Part shown: positions 1-8,009 of the stretch, piece by piece | Layout of the letters: each line of letters opens with the position of its first letter | Numbering within the stretch: position 1 is the stretch's first letter | From: a virus | Virus record (IMG/VR): IMGVR_UViG_3300020423_000004 | Coordinates: 1-36,684 of that record | DNA: 36,684 nt | Direction: 5' to 3' (one strand) | Program-made: the position numbers and the translations under genes | The notes under the pieces: model-generated | Database searches by the model: none | What the model was told of the DNA's origin: nothing | What the model saw: the letters and a program-made list of their open reading frames with translations, nothing else

Positions 1-87
1 TGATAGTTTTAATATAAGTCATGAGATAACTAAGCTCAAGAAACAAGCACTAATAAAATGAATAATATGATAAAACACTACCTTAAT

Positions 88-111
88 GTCCGATACCGTC
101 TAGTATTGGAC
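88..111. repeat. Imperfect inverted repeat, 9-bp arms
   Basis: GTCCGATAC (88-96) and GTATTGGAC (103-111) are reverse complements with one mismatch, separated by six bases. There is no T-run on either side, so it is not an intrinsic terminator. It could be a protein-binding dyad near a phage end or unrelated host sequence. Confidence 0.4.
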
Positions 112-166
112 TTAGCATGCGCAGAGAATAGGTATAGCTATGTATAGATATTTAACTACCTATAAT

Positions 167-385
167 TTATATTATGTTAAATAGTATATTTATGTATATT
201 AGTTGTAAGGGGTTGTTCATTTCTAGAATTATGGAGGTATGGAGATTTTCGACCTCGTGTTTTGGAAAAGCCCGTAAATACTGACCTTCGACAATCCCAA
301 GCCGAAAATTCATGATTTTTGAATTACGCTTGTTTTTAGACTCTAACCGTTCAAACTGACTCATTATCTGATCATTCCTGCTCAT
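167..385 (-). CDS. Possible small hypothetical protein (72 aa)
   Basis: An open frame of 72 codons on the same strand as the head genes, separated from the F stop by about 100 bases. There is no convincing ribosome-binding site before the ATG at 385. Its first codons overlap one of the 25-base direct repeats, and the C-terminal third is translated from very AT-rich DNA, which gives Ile/Asn-rich sequence. No family is recognised. It could be a real small gene at the end of the leftward arm, but chance is at least as likely. Confidence 0.2.
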   Translation of the reverse strand: MSRNDQIMSQFERLESKNKRNSKIMNFRLGIVEGQYLRAFPKHEVENLHTSIILEMNNPLQLIYINILFNII

Positions 386-426
386 TTTACGTTTAGAATT
401 AGATCATTTCTGATCGTTTAACTTTT
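370..426. repeat. Pair of 25-base imperfect direct repeats, 32-bp period
   Basis: Bases 370-394 and 402-426 align without gaps and match at 20 of 25 positions; both start GATCATT, followed by CTG, TC, TTT, AC and TTT in register. Transposase end-binding sites of Mu-type phages are about this length and occur in tandem in the same orientation, so these are candidates for such sites. This is inference only, because no matching copy at the other phage end is available in the window. Confidence 0.35.
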
Positions 427-466
427 CTTTAAACGCACTTTAAACGCCATTTAAACGCTCTTTAAA
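417..466. repeat. Phased TTTAAA array 1 (five units, 11-bp period)
   Basis: Hexamers start at 417 (TTTAAC), 428, 439, 450 and 461, each exactly 11 bases after the previous one. Three are followed by CGC and a variable pair. Another TTTAAA, out of phase, begins at 485 and covers the F stop codon. The array therefore lies just beyond the 3' end of the F gene. It belongs to the same family as the arrays at 8130, 10664, 20048, 23994 and 31742. Confidence 0.8.
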
Positions 467-485
467 GATTCTCAGCGAGCAATCT

Positions 486-1628
486 TTAAATCTTTTCTGC
501 TGCTACAACCGTATTAAAATTTGGTCCCAGTTCAATTGTGATCATAAAGCCCTGGTACGTCATTCTAATTTTGTTATCTATATATGTGTACGCATTTGGT
601 TTTTGAATAGCGTTCATTAGCTGGTGGATTTGTTCAATTGTAAGTTGGCCTGCTAACAGCTTTTCAATTTGCGAGCTGCTAATCGTAACAGCGCTACTAT
701 ATATAGGTGCATTTTTACGTGACAACTCGTTTAAGAAAAATGCAGGCAAGTGCCCTAACGTAAATTCTTGGCCATCGACTACCGGCTTTTTAAGTGCAAT
801 CTGAGCTGCTTTTAAATTTACCTGCTTTTTATAATATTGCTGTGACTTCAAAACAGCTTCATTAAATTGCGGTACCGCTAGTTGTTGAAGTTCTTTCGAT
901 AACTTCACCACTGACTTACCAGCTGCTATGTCTGCACCTAACCATGCTTTACCAGGATTATAGTCCCAACCTAGATCTATGCCAGGTAACTTATCAAGTT
1001 CTTCACCCGTTGATGCATCAACGACTTTAAATGATTGCATGAACTTATTAACAGACTCTGGTTTTGTGATCGATAAGCCCATACGTGCAATATCACGTTT
1101 ATTCAGTGAAACCACCTTACAACGGCAGTTATAACCATTTGGCGGATAATGCGTGTCCCAAAACGGATGGTCTACAGGCAGTAATATATAGTTCCATTTA
1201 TTGTGATCAGGTCTAACTCGGCTATCACCAGCGGTCAGGTAAAGTAAATAAGGTCTACGTTCTTTTAATCGGTTCTGTTGTTCCCAGCGCCCTGCTGCTC
1301 GCGCTGTGTTTTTGTTGTTCTGGTAAATTACTTGAGTGCGCCAGCCGCGCTTACCTTTATAAGACCAGCCGTGATCATCAACAATTTTATCAAAGCGTTT
1401 TCTAAAGTCCGATATAGTCTCGCCATCACTAATTGCTTTATCTACTGCTGTATATAGCTCATTCAGGATCTCGATTTCTGTTGCACCTGCAACAGTGAAT
1501 GCTTTGGCATGAATTAAGCCCTGTAAGTCTTTATATGACTCACTTGTCAGCTTAATTTTGTCTTGAAAGTGTGAAATGGCTTCCTTGAATGTAACAAGGT
1601 CGCCATATTGTGGAGCTGATAGAGCCAT
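486..1628 (-). CDS. F: Mu F-like head morphogenesis protein (SPP1 gp7 family)
   Basis: A 380-residue minor head protein that in Mu associates with the portal and is needed for head assembly. The family signature is clear: DSRVRPDH at about residues 135-142, then HPFWDTHYPPNGYNCRCKV at about 154-172 with the conserved Cys pair. The N-terminal ~130 residues are helical, as is usual. The C-terminal ~100 residues (from about 280, PVVDGQEFTLGH) form a distinct domain that resembles the toxin-like PBECR nuclease domains often fused to F proteins. I am unsure of that part. The start lies directly after the stop of the holin-like gene (two bases between), so translation is probably coupled. It is the last gene of the leftward arm, and its usual next neighbours I and T are 20 kb away on the other strand. 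Confidence 0.88.
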   Translation of the reverse strand: MALSAPQYGDLVTFKEAISHFQDKIKLTSESYKDLQGLIHAKAFTVAGATEIEILNELYTAVDKAISDGETISDFRKRFDKIVDDHGWSYKGKRGWRTQVIYQNNKNTARAAGRWEQQNRLKERRPYLLYLTAGDSRVRPDHNKWNYILLPVDHPFWDTHYPPNGYNCRCKVVSLNKRDIARMGLSITKPESVNKFMQSFKVVDASTGEELDKLPGIDLGWDYNPGKAWLGADIAAGKSVVKLSKELQQLAVPQFNEAVLKSQQYYKKQVNLKAAQIALKKPVVDGQEFTLGHLPAFFLNELSRKNAPIYSSAVTISSSQIEKLLAGQLTIEQIHQLMNAIQKPNAYTYIDNKIRMTYQGFMITIELGPNFNTVVAAEKI

Positions 1629-1629
1629 T

Positions 1630-2172
1630 TTATTGATCTTTTAATGACTGTTGAATGTCTTGAATTTCATTTCTACGCGAGTTATCACGGCTATTACCAA
1701 AGAAGAAATTCAATATTGACGCTATAACAGTGCCTAAAACGAAGCCTAAAATTGTATCTGCAAAGCGTGTAGAGCTCTCAGGTATTGGCATAAACGTAAT
1801 AAAGCCAATATATAGAGCCGTCGTAATTGACCAAAACCACGCATAATAATAGATGAAGCGTTTAGAAAACTTATCATCCTGGTTAAGTGCTTGGATCTGC
1901 ATAATCCGCGCACTCTGGGTGTTTTTATATGCAAGTTCGTCTAGTTCTTTCTCTCGATTGAGTAAGGTGGTTCTTAACTCATGCGCGTATTTCTCTGAGT
2001 CTTTTATACGGTTTAAAGCTTCTTCTGGTGAAGATGAGCCTGTTAAAGTTTGGGCTATATCAACGACTTTTGAAGCAACCGCTTCACCATTTGAGCCCCC
2101 TATCCAGTTACCTATTTTTTTATCTAGGCCAGTTAGCTTTGCAAGGCCAAGTGCAATTGTGATTGGTTCCAT
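1630..2172 (-). CDS. Holin-like membrane protein (3TM / GTA-type holin family)
   Basis: A 180-residue protein with a helical N-terminal two-thirds and two membrane segments at about residues 106-130 and 139-159. The second ends NFFFGNSRDNSRR, the characteristic end of the phage 3TM holin family that releases phages or gene-transfer agents by permeabilising the inner membrane for the endolysin. It has a strong GGAGG ribosome site five bases before the ATG. It sits between an unknown gene and F, over 5 kb from the endolysin gene at 7322-7765, which is unusual for a lysis cassette. A second membrane protein (6974-7312) lies next to the endolysin, so which of the two is the true holin cannot be settled here. 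Confidence 0.7.
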   Translation of the reverse strand: MEPITIALGLAKLTGLDKKIGNWIGGSNGEAVASKVVDIAQTLTGSSSPEEALNRIKDSEKYAHELRTTLLNREKELDELAYKNTQSARIMQIQALNQDDKFSKRFIYYYAWFWSITTALYIGFITFMPIPESSTRFADTILGFVLGTVIASILNFFFGNSRDNSRRNEIQDIQQSLKDQ

Positions 2173-2613
2173 TTAAGCCTCCATTGACTCGTAAGGTACG
2201 CCACCAATAAGCATTAATTGGATACCCTTGATCCGTTTGAATTGGCGAACTAATGATTTAGCTGTCGTAAAATAACAATCAAGAAATTCCTTTTTCTCAT
2301 TTAAGTTGGGGTAGCGTTTTTTAGCTTCGCGTTTCCCAAAGATTTTAATAATCTGTTTGATATCTGCCTGTTTATAAATTGAGATATAGCGCTTTCGCCA
2401 TACTTGTTCTAAACAGTCAGGACGTGTTTCTTCTTTTGTGTGCCATTCACCTTTAATAAAACCATCAATATAAACAGCTAATACAGTGGTAGACTCTGAT
2501 TTTCTAACACGCTGTATCGAGATTTCATGATCGCCCAATTTAAATAAAGCACTACCAAAAGTCCCTGCAAGTTCACTTTCTACCTTGTCCCATTGCCCTT
2601 TAGAAATAGACAT
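2173..2613 (-). CDS. Conserved hypothetical protein of Mu-like phages (146 aa)
   Basis: The N-terminus (MSISKGQWDKVESELAG) resembles a small protein that I recall from the early regions of other Mu-like phages, whose function is unknown. The rest is basic and Lys/Arg-rich, with a predicted beta-rich N-terminal half (SIQRVRKSESTTVLAVYIDG) and a helical basic second half. No catalytic motif or membrane segment is seen. Start supported by a GGGG ribosome site. It lies between the DUF3164 gene and the holin-like gene in a late structural block, and like its DUF3164 neighbour it looks displaced from an early operon. Confidence 0.6.
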   Translation of the reverse strand: MSISKGQWDKVESELAGTFGSALFKLGDHEISIQRVRKSESTTVLAVYIDGFIKGEWHTKEETRPDCLEQVWRKRYISIYKQADIKQIIKIFGKREAKKRYPNLNEKKEFLDCYFTTAKSLVRQFKRIKGIQLMLIGGVPYESMEA

Positions 2614-2623
2614 AAGCGCCCCG

Positions 2624-3238
2624 CTACAGCTTTGCTATATCAAGTGAAATAGCTTGTTCAATGCCTTTCTCGTCCTGCTTGTAAAAGCGGATAAAACGGC
2701 ATGAATCGATAACACCTACAGACTCTGCAATGATATTCATCGCCTTTTGCCATTTACCGCTTTCATCAGTGATTTCAAGCTTGCGTAACGCAAGGATACG
2801 TTGCGGGTTTAATGATCCTTGCTTATCGGTATTAAAGGTTTTACTGACAATGGCTCGTATGTTTTGATTGCCGCCTTCGGTCCATTCATCTAGGCACTCA
2901 TCAATCAGCTTTTTAGCAAGGGATAGCTCTGGACCAAGCTCGATACGTTCCTGTGTTTGAATGTTCACGCGCAAAGTGTTATCGAATGAACGTAACTGCG
3001 TATTTCCTTTCTTACCACCTAAACTAACACCATGTTCTTGCGCTAAAAGCTCTATAAAGTCGTCAGCTTCAGCCATCAATGAACGTTTGAACTCAGCTAA
3101 CTTTTCCTGCATTTCAAGAGCTTTAGCACAGGCTTTTTGTACAAACTCATCTTTGATCAAGTCCGTTTGTTTAACGTTAGCAATTGCAACCAAATTACCT
3201 TTACCGTCTTTTAAGTAACCTTCAGGAATGTTATTCAT
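2624..3238 (-). CDS. DUF3164 family protein
   Basis: A 204-residue protein matching the DUF3164 family by its opening (IPEGYLKDGKGNLVAIANVKQTD), the central RVNIQTQERIELGPELSLAK-type segment and the C-terminal EITDESGKWQKAMNIIAESV pattern. In most Mu-like phages this gene lies in the early region near A and B; its function is unknown. Here its ATG lies inside the 3' end of the portal gene (8-base overlap), with GGAG upstream, so it is transcribed with late head genes. Frame and family look intact. The unusual point is location. Confidence 0.8.
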   Translation of the reverse strand: MNNIPEGYLKDGKGNLVAIANVKQTDLIKDEFVQKACAKALEMQEKLAEFKRSLMAEADDFIELLAQEHGVSLGGKKGNTQLRSFDNTLRVNIQTQERIELGPELSLAKKLIDECLDEWTEGGNQNIRAIVSKTFNTDKQGSLNPQRILALRKLEITDESGKWQKAMNIIAESVGVIDSCRFIRFYKQDEKGIEQAISLDIAKL

Positions 3239-4736
3239 CGTCTATCTCCACAGTTTTAGAATTAGCCTCGCTCATACCCGCCATAAACTCATACTGCAGA
3301 GCTTGCTCAGCCACTTGTGTTAAAGCAGACTCAGAGATAGTTGGGAATTGTGAGGTTATTTTTTGCTTAAGTTCATCCAGGTCTTTTGATGCCTGGGCAA
3401 AATGCCAAATCTTTTCAATGGTGTCGTTTGAAGCGTGATCGAACACATCAAACTCATCGCTAATTTCAGTACTAGCAGAATCAGACTTCGCAAATTCAGT
3501 GCTTTTAGCAGCTGAGGCTATGCCTTGACCGTCATCTGGTACTTCTAGAATGTCTTCACCTGGTTTAGGTTTTGGAATACCTAACTCTTTGTATACGTAA
3601 TCAGTGCTTACAGGTACCAAGCGTGCAGATTCGCGAACGCGGCTTACCGTATCGGTATTAATTTCGCGCTTATCTTTAAAGATGAATTGCGGCGGCTCGC
3701 CACCCTCAAAATTGACAGTGTGAAGGGTATTGATGATCTGATTACGATAAGAAGCAACAAGCGCCCTATCTGCACGTTGATTATCGCCAGCGCGTTTAGC
3801 ATGCGTTTCACTGGCTGCACGTGCGCCGCCGTTCTTTTGCTCAGTGGCCAATGTTTGGCTGGTTAGCGCCTTACTCATTTCAGCATTACAGAAATTAATT
3901 AAACGTTCAGGTATTGGTTCACCGGATAACTTACTTTCAAGTACTTCAATACTAGTATCGTCGGGTATTGCGGCGATACCGTCTTGCACTAACTTAGCAA
4001 GTCCATTTAAAAGGCTTTCTATATCAGCATCTTTTGCGCCAATAGGGTATTTACCCACAGGGAACGGCACACCAAAACGCTCACAGAATTGAACAAAGAA
4101 CTTAAAACCACCGTGCTTAAACATCCACGGCCAAAAACAGCTGCTCAGTAGTGCAATACCATACGGGTTTGTTGCACTAGGCATATGACGAACACAAGAC
4201 CAACGACGCGGATCTACTTCTTCGCCTTGCGGGTTTTCTCTTGTTTTAACAAGCAGCTCGTGATCACTATTAAAAGCAAAGCGGCTATTACGCCATGTTT
4301 CAATGTATTCAGGCTGCCACGTACCATCACGTTTAATAAACTTGCCCAAATGCGTCACACTGAAGCCATGTAAAATAGCACTGTAGTTGTGCCAATCCAT
4401 ATCGGCCCACTCTGTATGTTTGCAAGGTTTACGCTTAAAAAACTGTTTTGCTAACTCGTAGCTTTTCATACTGGCCGCATCGGTTCCGCCAGGTACTAAC
4501 TCAGTATTAAAGCTATATAAACCGCTACGTAATGAGCGCAACTCACCAATAATGTGCGCGTCACGGGCAATTTCTTCATAAATAGCCGTGTTTTTACCTG
4601 CTTTACGTAAAATCGGGTCAGGGTTTGGGAGCTCTGTTATCAACGACGAAAAGCCAGGGTCCAATTGATTTTGTTCAAACATACGAACAAGGGCACCATA
4701 AGCCCGTGAATTAATGCGTGGCTTAGACTTAAACAT
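3231..4736 (-). CDS. Portal protein, Mu gp29-like (DUF935)
   Basis: At 501 residues it is about the usual size for DUF935 portals, which form the dodecameric DNA gate at the capsid vertex and dock the terminase and the tail connector. Recognisable family blocks include NPYGIALLSSCFWPWMFK and FCERFGVPFPVGKYP in the middle and LINFCNAEMSKALTSQTLATE (about residues 281-301). The C-terminal ~90 residues are acidic and low in conservation. Its first codons overlap the TerL gene by 8 bases and its end overlaps DUF3164 by 8 bases, so this is a tightly coupled packaging operon in Mu order (small subunit, large subunit, portal). Confidence 0.93.
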   Translation of the reverse strand: MFKSKPRINSRAYGALVRMFEQNQLDPGFSSLITELPNPDPILRKAGKNTAIYEEIARDAHIIGELRSLRSGLYSFNTELVPGGTDAASMKSYELAKQFFKRKPCKHTEWADMDWHNYSAILHGFSVTHLGKFIKRDGTWQPEYIETWRNSRFAFNSDHELLVKTRENPQGEEVDPRRWSCVRHMPSATNPYGIALLSSCFWPWMFKHGGFKFFVQFCERFGVPFPVGKYPIGAKDADIESLLNGLAKLVQDGIAAIPDDTSIEVLESKLSGEPIPERLINFCNAEMSKALTSQTLATEQKNGGARAASETHAKRAGDNQRADRALVASYRNQIINTLHTVNFEGGEPPQFIFKDKREINTDTVSRVRESARLVPVSTDYVYKELGIPKPKPGEDILEVPDDGQGIASAAKSTEFAKSDSASTEISDEFDVFDHASNDTIEKIWHFAQASKDLDELKQKITSQFPTISESALTQVAEQALQYEFMAGMSEANSKTVEIDDE

Positions 4737-6468
4737 GATAGCCCCCTATTTGTTTGGTTACTTTGCGGCTTCGGACTCTAGGCATCCCGCCTGCGCCAGT
4801 GCTGGATATCATCCATAAAATGGCTAAGGCACAACTCAAGTCATAGTGATGTGTTGTTTGTTTTTCTGGCCAGTTTTCGAGTTCGTCGAGCAATAAACGG
4901 CAGCGTGAATGAAAGGCTATTTGTGCAGGTGTATTGGTCACATAGGTTTCGAGTGATCCTATCCGCTCTTCAGCTGGTAATGTGGCCGTAACACCACGTA
5001 AAGGGAGTGCAATGCCCTGCTCTAATCCTTTGGTGATAAACTCGCTGCGCATAAAATCAAAGGCGTTGTTATTCTCAAAGCCCCACACTAAGCAGTTATA
5101 TTCTTTTTGAGCGCGTATTATGTCGTTAAGTAAACGGCTGGTACCGCGCACTTTTCGGCTTTCGTATTCAACGTGAAGCTTTTGTAAGTCTTTTGAATAA
5201 AAGCCAACAAGTATCGCACTTGGGTCAGATTTTTCTGTTTTACCCATACTTGGATCACATGCACCGTATGGTACCCAATCGTGTAAACGGTCAACCCAAA
5301 AATCAAACTGATAAAAAATCGCTTCTTCATCGCTTTTAGCAATACCTTGCATCTCGCGGTTAAACTCGCGCTTGTTCGCAGCCCACATACACATTAAATC
5401 GTAAAGTGTACGTACACTTGGCCAACTCGTTTTAGCTCCCTTAAGCATTGCGCGTTTGTTCTTGATCCAAAACTTAAACGAAGGCTTATCTTCTGTTCCA
5501 ACAGCAATACCTTTAGCCGCTTCGCGCTTTTCAAAGCGTTTATCATCATGAACCATGAGGTCGCGACATTGCTCCCAAAGATCCATGCGCTCAGGCATTT
5601 GTTTAATTGCTTTAAAGCGGTGAACAATGTGCCCAGGAGCTTCTTCAGCACGGCTTATTGGGTCATCGTTATTAAGAACGGTGTTCACACCTAAGAATTT
5701 TACGCTACCATCTGGTGGGCCTAAGAACTGCACCGAAGCTTCAAGGAATCGCCAGCGGTTCTCACGCTCTGTGGGTGACTTGGCTTCGGCATCGGTAATG
5801 ATATCGTCAGACAGTAACAGCTTAGGACGGCTTGCACCGTGGAACGCACCACGTACAGCCTGCTCAGCACCACGGCTCTCAAATCGTACACCTTGTGCTG
5901 TTACAAACTCGCCTAATTTCCATACTGGCGATTTTTCGCATACTTCAGGAAAGTCTAAGGCTAAGTTGTTATTGTTCAACAACTCCGTTTTAACGACTTC
6001 AAGGGTCTTGGTTGGCATTTTGGTTTCAGCACCAAACAAGATTACAAAATCAATAAAGATAGGTGGCTTTTCTAAGCCAAGTTCTTGGCGTACCTCTGCG
6101 TCTTGCAGCAGCGCCAATACAGAAACATACACAGGGGCGATTTTTACGCTAAGTGTACTTTTACCTTCGCCACGTGGAGCAACAAACCAGTTCTTCCAGC
6201 CGTTTTTAAGTTTTAATGCTTCTGGTAGCCAACTATTAAAATAAGCCTGAAACTCAGATGGTTTCTGCCCATCATCTAGCCACATATGGTGTGGGAAATA
6301 GGTATATACAAAAAACTCAAAATCACCGCTTAAAACACGTTTGCGGCGTTCTAAAATCGCTTCAGGACTTGGATCAATATGACGTTCTTTAGCTTCAATA
6401 TCACGGCGTAACGCACTGGTTACTTGCTCTATCTCTGCTAAAAATTCACGTGTATTTAAATCGGCCAT
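4729..6468 (-). CDS. Terminase large subunit, Mu gp28-like
   Basis: A 579-residue packaging motor that translocates DNA and cuts it at headful packaging. The ATPase half has a Walker A-like loop APRGEGKST (about residues 97-105) and a Walker B LLLSDDI (about 217-223). The nuclease half shows the RNase H-like acidic positions in YGACDPSMG (Asp405), an NNNAFDFM segment (about 467-474) and a C-terminal HHYDLSCALA (about 540-549). The start ATG overlaps the stop of the DUF1804 gene (TAATG). As in Mu, packaging presumably starts from the integrated phage end and takes in flanking host DNA, but that cannot be seen here. Confidence 0.95.
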   Translation of the reverse strand: MADLNTREFLAEIEQVTSALRRDIEAKERHIDPSPEAILERRKRVLSGDFEFFVYTYFPHHMWLDDGQKPSEFQAYFNSWLPEALKLKNGWKNWFVAPRGEGKSTLSVKIAPVYVSVLALLQDAEVRQELGLEKPPIFIDFVILFGAETKMPTKTLEVVKTELLNNNNLALDFPEVCEKSPVWKLGEFVTAQGVRFESRGAEQAVRGAFHGASRPKLLLSDDIITDAEAKSPTERENRWRFLEASVQFLGPPDGSVKFLGVNTVLNNDDPISRAEEAPGHIVHRFKAIKQMPERMDLWEQCRDLMVHDDKRFEKREAAKGIAVGTEDKPSFKFWIKNKRAMLKGAKTSWPSVRTLYDLMCMWAANKREFNREMQGIAKSDEEAIFYQFDFWVDRLHDWVPYGACDPSMGKTEKSDPSAILVGFYSKDLQKLHVEYESRKVRGTSRLLNDIIRAQKEYNCLVWGFENNNAFDFMRSEFITKGLEQGIALPLRGVTATLPAEERIGSLETYVTNTPAQIAFHSRCRLLLDELENWPEKQTTHHYDLSCALAILWMISSTGAGGMPRVRSRKVTKQIGGYHV

Positions 6469-6974
6469 TAGTCGCCTAACTCCTTATCGAGCTGAGGACC
6501 AAATGCAGTAAGAATTTCGACTAATTGCGGTGCATAGTCAGGGTGATGTTTTGAAACAAATTTAGCTAAAATCTTGATAACTTCAGCAGCGACAGTGCGT
6601 TTTTCTAGGCGCTTATTGCCGCCAGACACTTTCATTACTTTGCTCATCATATCAGTGAGTGAGCTAAGTACTTTAGTGCGCTGCTCTAATGGAAGTGCTA
6701 AACCTTCTTCAGATTTTAAAAGCTCAAAGGTTTCGTTTACTTGAATAGTAAACTCTTCGATAAAGTCGGTTGTAAACTCACCTGCTGCACCCTCACTACG
6801 ACGGCTTGCCGCACGAGCAAGATCCCAATCATCGCCCTGGTCTTTCGCTTCCATCTTCCAGCGGCGGGCTGTGCCATCTGCTACACTATGCTTTACTGCT
6901 GCAACACTTAAAGCAAGCAGTTCGTTTACATAGCTGTGACGTAAAGCGTTTTTCTTTTCTGCAGGGTGTGCCAT
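6468..6974 (-). CDS. DUF1804 protein, probable small terminase subunit
   Basis: A 168-residue member of the DUF1804 family, found immediately upstream of Mu-type TerL genes and generally taken as the DNA-recognising small terminase. The N-terminus carries a helix-turn-helix-like stretch (LRHSYVNELLALSVAAVKHSVADGTARRWK, about residues 11-40), followed by a long helical middle and a basic helix (GGNKRLEKRTVAAEVIKIL). The ATG shares a base with the stop of the upstream membrane-protein gene. The assignment rests on family and position, not on a demonstrated activity. Confidence 0.8.
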   Translation of the reverse strand: MAHPAEKKNALRHSYVNELLALSVAAVKHSVADGTARRWKMEAKDQGDDWDLARAASRRSEGAAGEFTTDFIEEFTIQVNETFELLKSEEGLALPLEQRTKVLSSLTDMMSKVMKVSGGNKRLEKRTVAAEVIKILAKFVSKHHPDYAPQLVEILTAFGPQLDKELGD

Positions 6975-7312
6975 TAGTTAAACATCCCACTTTTAACAGC
7001 GTAAGCAATTAAAGAAACAGCTAAACCCGCAGAGCCGCCCATTGCAGCCACTTTTACACGTTGGTTTGTGAGCTTTTCTTCTACTTTTGTTAAACGCTCA
7101 GCATGGGTCTTAAGCGCCTCAGCTTGGCGCTGCTCACTTTTTTCGATATCTATTTTTAAGCTATCAGTGATCTGCTTTTGACGGGCTTCACTCTTTTCTA
7201 TGCTGTGGTGAATATCCGCCTTGATACTTCTTAGGTCGTCTAGAATAGCCGTTTGGCTTCCTTGAATTTCACCGATTGCTTGAAATAGCTGGTTCTCTTG
7301 TTCTGGTGTCAT
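6974..7312 (-). CDS. Coiled-coil membrane protein of the lysis cassette
   Basis: A 112-residue protein. Residues about 5-85 are an uninterrupted charged helix rich in Glu, Lys and Gln (IEKSEARQKQ, IEKSEQRQAE) and likely to form a coiled coil. A single membrane segment follows at about 88-108 (VAAMGGSAGLAVSLIAYAV), leaving a very short tail. This topology is seen in XhlA-like holin accessories and in membrane proteins next to phage endolysins. It lies directly after the M15 peptidase gene with an AAGGA ribosome site. It may be a holin, antiholin or holin partner to the 3TM protein at 1630-2172. Confidence 0.5.
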   Translation of the reverse strand: MTPEQENQLFQAIGEIQGSQTAILDDLRSIKADIHHSIEKSEARQKQITDSLKIDIEKSEQRQAEALKTHAERLTKVEEKLTNQRVKVAAMGGSAGLAVSLIAYAVKSGMFN

Positions 7313-7321
7313 GAGGTGTCC

Positions 7322-7765
7322 TTACGGGTAAAAAACTTTAATGCCGATCCACGTAGGTGTGCGAACGTCGAAATGGAACCAATCCACATCGCCCTCGATG
7401 GCTGTGATGTAAGGAAATTCTTCAGGGTGAGCTAATACGTAATCACGTACTTGCTGAGCGCTGTAGTTTTCAAAACTACAATCAAAGCCTTTGCCTAGTT
7501 TGTGTTGGCTGCGCTTTGCGCCAATTGGGCAATCTAACGGTCTATAACCACGTAAGTGGTTAGCACCACCCCATAGCCAGTTATTTACTGTGCAAGGGCC
7601 GAAAATATCACGCAGCTTTTGCAGCATGCGTAAGGCTCTTTCATCAAAGAGATTGATAAGAAAAAGGGGATCGTCTTTAAATAAATTAAAGATTTCTTCA
7701 GGCACTATTTCCTGAAATAAGAAACTAGGTGCAGTTGGGACTTTAACTCTTATTTTGGCCGCCAT
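7322..7765 (-). CDS. Endolysin, peptidase M15 (D-Ala-D-Ala carboxypeptidase-type)
   Basis: A 147-residue zinc peptidase of the M15_3 type. The metal-binding signature is complete: SQHKLGKGFD (about residues 86-95, His88 and Asp95) and WFHFD (about 129-133, His131), with an acidic residue in AIEGDVDWF as the probable catalytic base. Such proteins cut the peptide stem of peptidoglycan and serve as lysis enzymes in many siphophages. There is no signal peptide, so release through a holin is expected. GAGGA lies six bases before the ATG. The first 23 bases overlap the end of the upstream small gene. Confidence 0.88.
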   Translation of the reverse strand: MAAKIRVKVPTAPSFLFQEIVPEEIFNLFKDDPLFLINLFDERALRMLQKLRDIFGPCTVNNWLWGGANHLRGYRPLDCPIGAKRSQHKLGKGFDCSFENYSAQQVRDYVLAHPEEFPYITAIEGDVDWFHFDVRTPTWIGIKVFYP

Positions 7766-8003
7766 GTTGAGTCCTCAGATTAGTTAATCGTTGTTTAATT
7801 AGGACGTAACAGGCAGGCAAACGAGTTTTCCGCGTTGGCTTTTGGTTAGCTGGGTTTAATAGCTCTTTTACGCGTGTGCGTAGTGCTGGCAAATCTTTTA
7901 ACGGGCAACGGCGTGATATAGCAATTTGCTCGTTTTTAGACTTGGCCGACACAATAAGCTGAGCTAATAACTCAATAAATGGCGCATGCACTGTTTTTGT
8001 CAT
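7743..8003 (-). CDS. Small basic protein, first gene of the leftward late operon
   Basis: An 86-residue basic protein with no recognised family. The N-terminal half is a hydrophobic helix (FIELLAQLIVSAK) and the C-terminal half is rich in Arg/Lys with a CPLKDLPALRTRVKELL segment. No ribosome-binding site precedes the ATG at 8003. The predicted -10 hexamer of the late promoter (minus strand, 8015 to 8010) puts the transcription start at or within a base or two of this ATG, so the mRNA may be leaderless. An in-frame GTG four codons later is an alternative start. Its end overlaps the endolysin gene. Confidence 0.55.
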   Translation of the reverse strand: MTKTVHAPFIELLAQLIVSAKSKNEQIAISRRCPLKDLPALRTRVKELLNPANQKPTRKTRLPACYVLIKQRLTNLRTQHGGQNKS

Positions 8004-8009
8004 GCGTTA

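Larger units (their letters stand above)
1..485. other. Left flanking region, mostly non-coding, AT-rich
   Basis: This 485-base stretch lies beyond the stop codon of the F-like head gene, the last gene of the leftward arm. It is AT-rich and holds only one weak small ORF (167-385, minus). It contains an imperfect inverted repeat at 88-111, a pair of 25-base imperfect direct repeats at 370-394 and 402-426, and an array of 11-bp-phased TTTAAA hexamers at 417-466. A Mu-type prophage end with transposase-binding sites would be expected outside the last gene, so the phage/host junction may lie here. I cannot place it. The first two bases are TG, as Mu-like ends begin, but that is weak evidence because the window edge is arbitrary. 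Confidence 0.5.

Noticed and set aside
5627-6244. A 205-codon plus-strand ORF opposite the terminase gene
   Set aside because: It lies antisense to a clear TerL coding sequence with intact Walker motifs; its translation is Ser/Arg/Pro-rich, typical of a shadow frame.
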